DNA of 22,708 bases from UBA5448 sp045536965 (GTDB lineage Bacteria; Bacillota; Clostridia; Oscillospirales; SIG627). The stretch's first letter is position 1; every line of letters begins with the position of its first letter. Both the position numbers and the translations under genes were made by a program. The stretch lies in the NCBI GenBank assembly GCA_045536965.1, contig JAZSON010000017.1, forward strand, positions 1 to 22,708, read 5' to 3'. The notes beneath the pieces are model-generated. The model did not search any database, was not told where the DNA came from, and was given only the letters and a program-made list of their open reading frames with translations. Positions 15,868 through 22,670 of the stretch are shown piece by piece.

Positions 15868-16704
15868 ATGATTGATTTGGCTTTAGACGATTTTATACGC
15901 AGAACATTGGAAGAAGATTTGGGCAACGGAGATATCACCACCATTGCCACCATCCCCGCCGAAACCGAAGCGCGCGGTAAAATCATCGCCAAAGAAGACG
16001 GCGTGATCTGCGGTCTTGCCGTAGCGGCCCGCGTTTTTGCTCTGTTGGATCCAACCATTGTAATGGACTGCGCTGTCAGCGAAGGCAGTGAAGTGAAAAA
16101 AGGCGATTTGATCGCTGTTGTGTCGGGCAACGCTCGCACTCTGCTCAGCGCAGAGCGCACCGCCTTGAATTTGATGCAGCGACTTTCGGGTATTGCGACC
16201 CGCACCCGCACCGCTGTGCGCGCTGTGGAAGGCACTAAAACAAAAATCGTTGACACCCGCAAAACCACCCCTCTGATGCGAAATCTGGAAAAATATGCCG
16301 TGCGTGTCGGCGGAGGTACCAACCACCGCACCGGCCTGTCGGACGGCGTTTTGATCAAGGACAACCACATCGTAGCCGCAGGCGGTATCACCGCCGCCGT
16401 CACGCGTGCCCGCACCATCGCGCCCCACACCTTGAAGATCGAAGTGGAGATTGAGAACTTTGAACAACTGGCAGAAGCTCTCAATGCAGGCGCAGATATC
16501 ATCATGCTGGATAACATGAGCAACGAAGATATGAAAAAAGCCGTTGCTATTGTGAACGGCAAAGCGTTGACCGAGGCTTCGGGCAACATGGGTGAAAAGG
16601 ATCTTCGCGCTGTCGCAGAATGCGGCGTAGATCTCATTTCCATCGGTTCTTTGACCCACTCGGTTAAAGCCCTCGACATCAGCATGAAGTTTACGGTTTT
16701 ATGA
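15868..16704 (+). CDS. nadC: Quinolinate phosphoribosyltransferase (decarboxylating)
   Basis: NadC converts quinolinate and PRPP to nicotinate mononucleotide with release of CO2. The 278-residue protein carries the family segments LGNGDITT, ERTALNLMQRLSGIATRTR, DTRKTTPLMRNLEKYAV, GGGTNHRTGLSDGVLIKDNHI, EVEIENFEQ, IIMLDNMS and EASGNMG, which hold the basic and acidic residues of the active site. AAGGAG at 15853-15858 lies 9 nt before the ATG. The stop overlaps the start of the next gene (ATGA), so that gene's translation is probably coupled to nadC. No NiaR or NadR operator was recognised near the operon promoter. Confidence 0.97.
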   Translation: MIDLALDDFIRRTLEEDLGNGDITTIATIPAETEARGKIIAKEDGVICGLAVAARVFALLDPTIVMDCAVSEGSEVKKGDLIAVVSGNARTLLSAERTALNLMQRLSGIATRTRTAVRAVEGTKTKIVDTRKTTPLMRNLEKYAVRVGGGTNHRTGLSDGVLIKDNHIVAAGGITAAVTRARTIAPHTLKIEVEIENFEQLAEALNAGADIIMLDNMSNEDMKKAVAIVNGKALTEASGNMGEKDLRAVAECGVDLISIGSLTHSVKALDISMKFTVL

Positions 16705-17735
16705 GCGCCTACGGTGAAATTTTAACATCACATATTGACACCTCGGTACACCCGGCTTTTTTACTTTCGGAAAAAGGCAAGGTGCTTTCCAAAAACAGAG
16801 CGGCGAAACTCTGGTTTCCGCAGAATCGGCTTGCCGCCATTCCGCAGGATCCCGCCTCGCTGCTCCACACCGTTACCGTCACTGAAACCTCCCGCGGGAT
16901 GTTTTTCCGTGTCATCGAATCGGTGGAATCCAAGGATGCCAACGCCTCTCTTTACTGTATGTTTTTCGTCCCCGCGGCCGTCGCTCCCGCCCCTACCGTC
17001 TTCGACAGCATGTTAAACAAAGTCGGTTTCAATACCGATTCTCTTTTGAAAGCAGTGGCCGATCTCTGCGCCGCCGCGCCCGATCATCCCTTGAGCCAGT
17101 ATGCCCAAGAAACAGCGGCTCGGTTTGCACGATATCAATATATGTTGCTCGGCTATACAAAGCTGTTCAATCATCAAGGCTTCTTGGACGCGGGCCGGTA
17201 TCACGTTTCCACGATATTGGAAGTTCTTTTGCGGGAATTGCCAAAACCGCTGCACGAACTGCCGTATGTGTTTGATTGCAATTTTAAAACGCACGAAAAT
17301 GTTGTGTACGATTGCTCGGATCTCAGCTATATGTTCCTCAACATCATCGGCTTTCTTCTCTCTCATACTGTTGACACCACCATTCATGGGAGCATAGAGG
17401 TCAGCAACACAAACATTACATTTATTTTGTCCACCGCTGTTACAAAAACTGCCTATCACTCTTATCGAAACGGTCTGATTTCCAAAGACAAAAACGACAC
17501 CGACTGTCTGTCTGACTTCGCCTTGTTCTTTGCCAATCGCCTTGCCATACGGGGTGGCGGCAGCATTGTATGCGACTATGCAACCGAAGGAAAGATCGTT
17601 GTACGCTTGACCTTGCCGCGCATTTCCGGTGACAGTACCATTCTTTTGTCGGCGGGAGATTCTGCAGATCTGTCTTTGACCGTCAAACAAGCGCTGCGCG
17701 AGACCCTATATCCCCTCTGTCCTCGCTTATACTAA
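16701..17735 (+). CDS. Degenerate histidine-kinase-like protein (PAS-like plus HATPase-like) in the nad operon
   Basis: I do not recognise a named family for this 344-residue protein. By pattern, residues of about 15-75 resemble a PAS domain (HPAFLLSEKGKVLSKNRAAKLWF). Residues of about 140-185 resemble the dimerisation helices of a sensor kinase, but no H-E/D-x-x-T/N-P phosphoacceptor is visible. Residues of about 195-310 resemble a HATPase fold: DLSYMFLNIIGFLLSHT stands where an N-box (LNLI.NA..HT) should be, with Phe replacing the Mg-binding Asn, and RGGGSIVCDYATEGKIVVRLTLP looks like the final strand pair of such domains. The DxGxG and GxGLGL boxes are missing. No transmembrane segment or signal peptide is evident. 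It starts inside the nadC stop without its own ribosome site, implying coupled translation. It may be a ligand-sensing or scaffold protein; this is inference. Confidence 0.6.
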   Translation: MSAYGEILTSHIDTSVHPAFLLSEKGKVLSKNRAAKLWFPQNRLAAIPQDPASLLHTVTVTETSRGMFFRVIESVESKDANASLYCMFFVPAAVAPAPTVFDSMLNKVGFNTDSLLKAVADLCAAAPDHPLSQYAQETAARFARYQYMLLGYTKLFNHQGFLDAGRYHVSTILEVLLRELPKPLHELPYVFDCNFKTHENVVYDCSDLSYMFLNIIGFLLSHTVDTTIHGSIEVSNTNITFILSTAVTKTAYHSYRNGLISKDKNDTDCLSDFALFFANRLAIRGGGSIVCDYATEGKIVVRLTLPRISGDSTILLSAGDSADLSLTVKQALRETLYPLCPRLY

Positions 17736-17756
17736 TAATATTCCTCGGAGGTTATC

Positions 17757-18737
17757 ATGCGTTTATCCGTCGAACAAACGATTTCTTGTCTACGCGGATC
17801 TCTTGCCCCCATCATTACCGACGAGGGCATAGAGCCCCGCAGATTTACCGATCGACAACTCGCCACCCGCAAAACGGCGGGCTCCGTTTCACGCATGCGT
17901 TCCCCCGCGGGTGTTTCTCTTGATTTCTATTCCAACACAACCACCCTCACTTTCACCTACACAACCACCTTTGAATTTTGCCGCAACTGGCTCGGGTTTG
18001 ACTGCTATGTGAATGGAAATTTGGTCAACCGTTATTTTGAAGAACCCATTGTGAACAAAAACGGAGAGGTGATATTTTCCTTCGACAATGACTGCGAAAA
18101 ACATATCACCCTGTATTTCCCCATCTCGATCCCGCTGGCAATCAAGGATGTATGTCTCTCGGACAACGCCACATTCACGCCCGCGCCCGCAAAAACAAAG
18201 AAAGTATTGATGATCGGCGATTCTATTCTGCAAGGTATGGATGCCAGACTCGGTTCTCTTTGCTTGCCCGTCCTTCTTTCCAAGGCTTGGCAGTGCGACA
18301 TTTTACCGCAAGCCATGGGCGGCGCATTCTTTGAAGAATGTTATCTTGATGAGAATTTACCCTATGAGCCGATGGCGGTTATTGTCGCTCTCGGCTGTAA
18401 CGATTGGTTTTCTTATGCCGAATCCAACGAAAAGATCACAGAAAGCGCCCGCATCTTCGCAGAAAAGCTCTGTCGAACCTATCCCAATGTCACCAAATAT
18501 TTTATTTCCCCCATTTGGTCTGCCAAATGGAAAGAAAGACGCCGTGAGGGCATGTGCCCCTATCACGAGGTGCACGATCTGATCGAGCGCGGCATCAGTC
18601 ATTTGGACAAAGTGGTTTTACTGAATGGATACGATCTTTGCGGCAGAGATGCCGCTTTCCTTGCCGATGGTATTCATCCCAACGAAATCGGTTTCCAATA
18701 TTACACCGATCGCCTGTCCCGCGCCATTTCCATATAA
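17757..18737 (+). CDS. SGNH/GDSL hydrolase family protein
   Basis: A 326-residue predicted esterase or deacylase of the SGNH superfamily. The catalytic blocks are all present in the C-terminal half: Ser156 in MIGDSILQG (block I), a Gly in QAMGG (block II), Asn215 in ALGCND (block III) and Asp304/His307 in ADGIHPN (block V). Residues 1 to about 145 form a beta-rich N-terminal domain (LDFYSNTTTLTFTYTTTFEF, CYVNGNLVNRYFEEP) similar in layout to the jelly-roll domain before some carbohydrate esterases. There is no signal peptide, so a cytoplasmic role is expected. The substrate is unknown. GGAGG at 17747-17751 precedes the ATG. It is the last gene of the proS-nad operon, with a terminator immediately after. 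Confidence 0.88.
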   Translation: MRLSVEQTISCLRGSLAPIITDEGIEPRRFTDRQLATRKTAGSVSRMRSPAGVSLDFYSNTTTLTFTYTTTFEFCRNWLGFDCYVNGNLVNRYFEEPIVNKNGEVIFSFDNDCEKHITLYFPISIPLAIKDVCLSDNATFTPAPAKTKKVLMIGDSILQGMDARLGSLCLPVLLSKAWQCDILPQAMGGAFFEECYLDENLPYEPMAVIVALGCNDWFSYAESNEKITESARIFAEKLCRTYPNVTKYFISPIWSAKWKERRREGMCPYHEVHDLIERGISHLDKVVLLNGYDLCGRDAAFLADGIHPNEIGFQYYTDRLSRAISI

Positions 18738-18745
18738 AGAAAATA

Positions 18746-18788
18746 CCGCAAGTCTTTTTGTTTTTATAAGACTTGCGGCTTCTTTTTT
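18746..18788 (+). terminator. Intrinsic terminator of the proS-nad operon
   Basis: CCGCAAGTCTT (18746-18756) pairs with AAGACTTGCGG (18768-18778) around a T-rich loop, followed by CTTCTTTTTTCT. A strong Rho-independent terminator 9 nt after the SGNH hydrolase stop. Confidence 0.9.
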
Positions 18789-18863
18789 CTCCGACGCACT
18801 TATTGACAAAAACCGAAAATTGCTTGCCTTGCAAAACATTTTAACACCAACAAAACAAAAAAC

Positions 18864-18892
18864 TTGCAAAACCGATTTGGCTTTGCTATAAT
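18864..18892 (+). promoter_or_regulatory. Promoter of the histidine phosphatase gene
   Basis: TTGCAA (18864-18869), a 17-nt spacer and a perfect TATAAT (18887-18892). It gives a leader of about 35 nt. The 18789-18863 stretch before it is A/T-rich and holds nothing else that I can support. Confidence 0.7.
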
Positions 18893-18933
18893 AAGTTCGC
18901 TATGAAAAAGAACAGGTAAAACGAGGAAAAAAC

Positions 18934-19578
18934 ATGAAAAAAAGCACTTTGATTTTAATTCGCCACGGCTTCAGCGAAGCCAACGCGCAAAATATATTTG
19001 CCGGTTCTTACAACATCCATTTGACCGAAGTCGGCAAAAAACAAGCCGCATTGACCGCCGCGTATTTAACCCCCTTACACATAGATAAAATTTACTCAAG
19101 CGATTTGTACCGCGCCGCAGAAACCGCCGCTCCCATCGCCGAAAGCAAAAATCTCGTCCTTGAAACGCGGGAAGATTTAAGAGAAATTTTCGGTGGAAAA
19201 TGGGAACAGATGCCGTTTTTTGATTTAGCCAAAACCTACCCCGAGGAATTTTCGGTTTGGATGAAAAATTTCGCAGCGGCAAAATGTCCCGGTGGAGAAA
19301 GTGTGCAAGAGATGTATCTGCGTGCCAAAAACGCCGTTTTGGATATTCTCGGAAAAAACGAAGGAAAAACCGTCTGCGTCGTTTCCCACGCCACCGTTAT
19401 TCGCGCGTTGTTTACCTATTTTTCAGACAAGCCGTTTGCGGAAATCGGCGATGTTCCTTTTGTTCCCAACAGCTCTGTTTCCATCATCGAATATGAAAAC
19501 GGAAAGTTTACCGTAATACAAAATGGCTATGACGACCATTTGGGCGGACTCGCTACGACATTGCCCACAAACGTCTAA
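18934..19578 (+). CDS. Histidine phosphatase family protein (phosphoglycerate mutase-like)
   Basis: A 214-residue cytoplasmic phosphatase of the branch-1 histidine phosphatase superfamily. The phosphorylated histidine is His11 in LIRHGFSEAN. The second catalytic histidine is His152 in CVVSHATVIRAL. The acid/base region is REIFGGKWEQMPF, and SSDLYRAAETA and CPGGESVQEMYLR are typical of the family. It looks more like the CobC/GpmB/PhoE-type phosphatases than true dPGM, and the substrate cannot be told from sequence. GAGG at 18922-18925 precedes the ATG. No terminator was seen before the ZIP transporter gene 86 nt downstream, so they may share a transcript. Confidence 0.92.
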   Translation: MKKSTLILIRHGFSEANAQNIFAGSYNIHLTEVGKKQAALTAAYLTPLHIDKIYSSDLYRAAETAAPIAESKNLVLETREDLREIFGGKWEQMPFFDLAKTYPEEFSVWMKNFAAAKCPGGESVQEMYLRAKNAVLDILGKNEGKTVCVVSHATVIRALFTYFSDKPFAEIGDVPFVPNSSVSIIEYENGKFTVIQNGYDDHLGGLATTLPTNV

Positions 19579-19664
19579 ATCTCAAAGTCATTCTCAGCCG
19601 TCAGGCATATGCTGTTTACGAGAAACTGCTTTTTTCATTCACTTTTTCTTTTTCGGAGGCTATA

Positions 19665-20453
19665 ATGAGTCGCATACTTGAATTTATGCTCGGAATGTTC
19701 GTTCCCGTCATCGGCACCGCCGCAGGTGCATCCATGGTTTTCTTTCTTCGCGGAGAAATGAAACCGCACTTGAGAAAACTTTTACTCGGCTTTGCCTCGG
19801 GTGTCATGATCGCCGCCGCCGTTTGGTCTCTCATGATTCCTTCCATTGAATTATCGTCAGATCTCGGCGCTTTTTCTTGGATGCCGCCCGCCGTCGGGTT
19901 TATGCTCGGCATCGTGTTTCTGCTTTTTTTGGATATGATCATCCCTCATCTGCATGTACATGCCGATACTTCGGAGGGAAGAAAAAGCTCTTTGAATAAA
20001 TCCGTCATGCTGGTTCTTGCTGTTGCAATGCACAACCTTCCCGAAGGTATGACGGTCGGTGTTGTTTTTGCAGGCGTTGCCACCGAAAATGCCGCACTCA
20101 CCCTCTCGGGCGCCTTCTCTTTGGCCATCGGTATCGCCATTCAAAACTTCCCCGAAGGAGCTATCGTATCCATGCCGCTTTTGGACAGCGGTATTTCCAA
20201 ACGAAGAGCTTTCGCCTATGGTTTTTTATCGGGTGTTATAGAGCCGATCGGTGCCATTTTGACCCTTCTTTTGACTTCCATGATTCAACCGCTCTTGCCG
20301 TATATTCTCTCTTTTGCCGCAGGTTCCATGATCTACGTGGTGGTGGAAGAACTGATCCCCAAAGCACAAGAAGGAGAACACAGCAATATCGGTATTCTCG
20401 GATTTTCATTCGGATTTCTTCTGCTGATGATTTTGGACATCTATCTTGGATAA
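19665..20453 (+). CDS. ZIP family divalent metal transporter
   Basis: A 262-residue integral membrane protein with about eight hydrophobic segments, of the GufA-like branch of the ZIP family, which imports zinc and related divalent cations. The metal-binding motifs in the central helices are intact: HNLPEG at 123-128 and QNFPEG at 160-165, with VEELIPKAQE (Glu228, Glu229) further on. A short histidine-containing stretch (IIPHLHVHAD) lies between helices 3 and 4, as in other ZIPs. GGAGG at 19655-19659 precedes the ATG. I saw no Zur or Fur box in the 86-nt gap upstream. A strong terminator follows. Confidence 0.95.
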   Translation: MSRILEFMLGMFVPVIGTAAGASMVFFLRGEMKPHLRKLLLGFASGVMIAAAVWSLMIPSIELSSDLGAFSWMPPAVGFMLGIVFLLFLDMIIPHLHVHADTSEGRKSSLNKSVMLVLAVAMHNLPEGMTVGVVFAGVATENAALTLSGAFSLAIGIAIQNFPEGAIVSMPLLDSGISKRRAFAYGFLSGVIEPIGAILTLLLTSMIQPLLPYILSFAAGSMIYVVVEELIPKAQEGEHSNIGILGFSFGFLLLMILDIYLG

Positions 20454-20464
20454 AAACACCAATC

Positions 20465-20513
20465 AAAACACGCCCAAAGCTGATATTTTTTCGGCGTTTG
20501 GGCGTGTTTTTTT
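20465..20513. terminator. Strong, probably bidirectional terminator
   Basis: AAAACACGCCCAAA (20465-20478) pairs with TTTGGGCGTGTTTT (20497-20510), with one more GC pair inside and a T-run (TTTTTTT) on the plus strand. On the minus strand the stem is followed by TTTTGATT. It ends the ZIP transporter transcript and can also end the minus-strand beta-helix transcript. Confidence 0.9.
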
Positions 20514-20543
20514 GGGGTATTTTCGGAAAATTCCAGGGAAAAA

Positions 20544-20660
20544 TCAGGCGTTTTTCGGGAACATTTCGGCATAAATAACCGTTACGGAGTCAAAAAGCAT
20601 TTTGAAGTTTTCCAATCCGCAAAGATACAGATCTCCGCCCGTAACAAACAACCTTTTCAT
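20544..20660 (-). pseudogene. Remnant C-terminal piece of the beta-helix gene, beyond an in-frame TGA
   Basis: A 38-codon frame (MKRLFVTGGDLYLCGLENF to FPKNA) begins at 20660 with an AGAAGAGG site upstream. It lies in exactly the same frame as the beta-helix gene, separated only by that gene's TGA (20681-20679) and six codons. Joined, the text reads GNIF-stop-LKRRGAMKRLFVTGGDLYL, which follows the rhythm of beta-helix proteins of this type after the GN-turn. I read it as the severed continuation of that gene. It could instead be translated as a separate short peptide. No other homology is recognised. Confidence 0.5.
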
Positions 20661-20678
20661 CGCACCTCTTCTTTTCAA

Positions 20679-21590
20679 TCAAAATATATTTCCGCTGAGC
20701 ATTGCCCTTTTTCCCGCAAAACTGTCGAGCTCGGTCGAAACAGTGCAATTGTCAACAATATTGTGATGAATCAACCAAGGACGCGCTGTCGGTCCGTAGA
20801 TATAAAAAGCATCCCCACGTTTCATTTCACGCGCATCCTTCAGCGTAAAGGTGAGCCCTATAGGATCGAAATCGGATATTTCGGATTCTGTTCCATCCGC
20901 CGTCCAATAGAGCCTCCATCCTCTGTATCTGTGAGAGTCCACCCGCAAAAGCATGGGTTTTGCCGCAACCTGCGGCTTCGGTTCTTCTCTGTAAAAGGTT
21001 TTGGAGTCGATCACATCCCCGACACATCCGCCTACGACTTGCGACTGTATTCCTACCGCACATCCCGCAATCGTATTGTCATGAACAGACAGACGCGTCA
21101 CGTCGTCGCTGACAATTATACCGATTGCGTTTTTGTCCTGATCGCCGCGGACGTATATATGGTTGTCGGATACAGTGACGAAATTAGATGTGATTTTGAC
21201 CCCATACCGCTCGACGCCGATTTCATCTATTGCGGTCAAATCAATGGAATTGCCCGATATGATCACATTTTCCGGCGGGGTATCAACCGACTGCCCCTCG
21301 CCTCTTACGAATATTGCAGGAGAGTTGAAATTTACAAAAACATTCCCTTTAATGACCACCTGCGATGCAAAAGAACCGATTTTGATCATCGCAACCTTTT
21401 TATCCTGTGTGTGGGCCTCAAAATAGTTGTCCGATATTATATGTTGTGCCGTTCCAAGCTTATTGAGGTGATCGGCACGGCGTCTTATATTTCCTATCGC
21501 GATCGCGCCTGCATTGGATATATAGCATCCATGGATCTTTACAAATCTGGATGCCCCCTCCCGCAAGTTTAGCGGCTGTTTCATTTGCAT
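20679..21590 (-). CDS. Right-handed parallel beta-helix repeat protein, probably truncated
   Basis: The 303-residue product is made of parallel beta-helix coils: the turns SDNYF, KGNVF, SGNSI, SDNHI and HDNTI recur about every 20-30 residues through the first 200 residues, and HHNIV and LSGNIF appear near the end. Such proteins are usually secreted polysaccharide-binding or -degrading proteins or phage/surface fibres. There is no signal peptide, and the first residues (LREGASRFVKIHGCYISNAGAIAIGN) are already inside the helix, so the N-terminal part seems lost. An in-frame TGA lies directly before the ATG. An AGAGGG site precedes the start. The C-terminus stops at TGA in the middle of a coil, and the same frame continues afterwards. 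It is probably a decaying gene. Catalytic residues cannot be assigned. Confidence 0.7.
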   Translation of the reverse strand: MQMKQPLNLREGASRFVKIHGCYISNAGAIAIGNIRRRADHLNKLGTAQHIISDNYFEAHTQDKKVAMIKIGSFASQVVIKGNVFVNFNSPAIFVRGEGQSVDTPPENVIISGNSIDLTAIDEIGVERYGVKITSNFVTVSDNHIYVRGDQDKNAIGIIVSDDVTRLSVHDNTIAGCAVGIQSQVVGGCVGDVIDSKTFYREEPKPQVAAKPMLLRVDSHRYRGWRLYWTADGTESEISDFDPIGLTFTLKDAREMKRGDAFYIYGPTARPWLIHHNIVDNCTVSTELDSFAGKRAMLSGNIF

Positions 21591-21599
21591 TCAACCCTC

Positions 21600-21628
21600 T
21601 TGCATCTTGCGCGCTTTTCCTGTATAAT
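21600..21628 (+). promoter_or_regulatory. Promoter of the rlmA-type gene
   Basis: TTGCAT (21600-21605), a 17-nt spacer and a perfect TATAAT (21623-21628). The start of transcription near 21635 excludes the upstream extension of the open frame (from 21551). The same bases read on the minus strand as TATTAT (21629-21624), with TGAACA 17 nt before it, so a weak divergent promoter for the beta-helix gene may overlap. Confidence 0.7.
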
Positions 21629-21667
21629 ACAAGAAAAATGCAACTTGTTCAGGAAGGAAAAAACAAA

Positions 21668-22474
21668 GTGTTTACATCGTTTCGATGCCCGAAATGCCAC
21701 GGGAAGCTAACGCACATTGCATCCTCACTCGTTTGCGAAAGCCGTCACACCTATGATATTGCGCGGGAAGGATACGTCAACCTCGAGCCGCATCGGCAGG
21801 ACAGCGGGGATGACCGCGGTATGTGTGTTTCCAGACGGAATTTTTTAAGCGGCGGGTATTATCAAAAATTGGCTGATACCCTCATGGACATGGCTTCGCT
21901 TTGTGAGGGAGATCGCCTGATCGATCTTGGATGCGGCGAAGGATGGTATTTGCGCGAATTTGCAAAAAAGCATCCGCTGAGCCGTTTTTGCGGTATCGAC
22001 CTATCCAAAACCGCCGTCAAAATGGCAGCCAAAACCGAAAAGCCGCTCGGCAGACAGATTATTGATTACGCGGTCGCAGGTATCTTTTCTCTCCCCTGCC
22101 CCGATGCGTTTTTTTCGGCCGCCGTCTCGGTCTTTGCTCCGATCTGCGCCGAGGAAACAAGACGCGTATTGAAGACGGGCGGAGTCTTTATCGTGGCAAG
22201 TCCCGCAGAAAAGCATTTGGATGGCTTGAAAGCAGTTCTTTACGAACACACCACCGAAAACGAGATGAAAAATTTTTCTCCCGCAGGCTTTGTACTTGCC
22301 GAAGATATATCTTTTTCTTATGATATTTCGCTCACGCAACCTGCGATTTGCGATCTGTTTGCCATGACGCCGTATTATTGGAAAACGTCCGCCGATGCGG
22401 CGAAAAAGCTTTCGCAGACGGAAAAACTTGATACGGAAGTGGCGTTTCGGGTGAGAAAATATATTAAACAATAA
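21668..22474 (+). CDS. rlmA: 23S rRNA (guanine-N1) methyltransferase, RlmA family
   Basis: A SAM-dependent methyltransferase of 268 residues resembling RlmA(I)/RlmA(II), which methylates G745 or G748 in helix 35 of 23S rRNA; the RlmA(II) type gives tylosin tolerance. The N-terminal zinc site is present: Cys7, Cys10, Cys23 and His27 in FRCPKC ... VCESRHTYD, followed by the hallmark REGYVNLEP and SRRNFLSGGYY. The SAM-binding motif is IDLGCGEG at about 85-91. GTG at 21668 is taken as start because AGGAAGG (21651-21657) lies 10 nt upstream and the product then begins at the zinc domain; ATG at 21638 lacks a ribosome site. Which guanine is modified cannot be decided here. Confidence 0.9.
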   Translation: MFTSFRCPKCHGKLTHIASSLVCESRHTYDIAREGYVNLEPHRQDSGDDRGMCVSRRNFLSGGYYQKLADTLMDMASLCEGDRLIDLGCGEGWYLREFAKKHPLSRFCGIDLSKTAVKMAAKTEKPLGRQIIDYAVAGIFSLPCPDAFFSAAVSVFAPICAEETRRVLKTGGVFIVASPAEKHLDGLKAVLYEHTTENEMKNFSPAGFVLAEDISFSYDISLTQPAICDLFAMTPYYWKTSADAAKKLSQTEKLDTEVAFRVRKYIKQ

Positions 22475-22520
22475 ATAAAGGAGAGACCGATAGGGCGATA
22501 CTCTTAAGGACAGTTTTCAG

Positions 22521-22556
22521 AAATACGGTATATCTCGAAAGAGGTATGCCGTATTT
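22521..22556 (+). terminator. Hairpin after the rlmA-type gene
   Basis: AAATACGG (22521-22528) pairs with CCGTATTT (22549-22556), with an inner CTC-GAAA-GAG stem-loop, followed by TGCTTTTGTGG. The T-run is broken, so this is a moderate terminator, or a structured element in its own right. It lies 46 nt after the stop codon. Confidence 0.55.
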
Positions 22557-22618
22557 TGCTTTTGTGGACACAAAGGCAGTGCTTGTCAGGAAAATTGACG
22601 AGGCATAGATGAACAAAA

Positions 22619-22670
22619 AAAGGCTCCCTTGTGTAAAGGGAGCTGTCAGCGAAGCTGACTGAGGGATTGT
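22619..22670 (+). repeat. Dispersed double-hairpin repeat (GGCTCCC...GTCAGC type)
   Basis: GCTCCCTT (22623-22630) pairs with AAGGGAGC (22636-22643) around GTGTA. GTCAGC (22645-22650) pairs with GCTGAC (22654-22659) around GAA. TGAGGGATTGTTCC follows. I recall near-identical sequences scattered through genomes of Faecalibacterium and other Oscillospiraceae, between genes. It encodes nothing; the open frame on its minus strand is a by-product. Only one copy lies in this window, so its repeat status rests on memory. Confidence 0.65.

Noticed and set aside
15621..16685. Long minus-strand open frame (354 codons) across nadB and nadC
   Set aside because: It lies wholly opposite two clearly coding genes with family motifs, has no ribosome site or promoter, and its product is low-complexity Ser/Ala/Arg-rich text typical of antisense shadows.
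18901..18918. Five-codon leader peptide (MKKNR) before the histidine phosphatase gene
   Set aside because: No ribosome site and no regulatory codon content; chance is the simpler explanation.
20679..20681. TGA read as an amino acid (selenocysteine or a variant code) in the beta-helix gene
   Set aside because: TGA serves as a normal stop elsewhere (nadC, DUF2344 gene), no SECIS-like hairpin follows at once, and a simple nonsense change fits better.
20763..21572. Plus-strand open frame of 269 codons opposite the beta-helix gene
   Set aside because: The minus-strand product has regular beta-helix turns and a ribosome site; the plus-strand one has neither.
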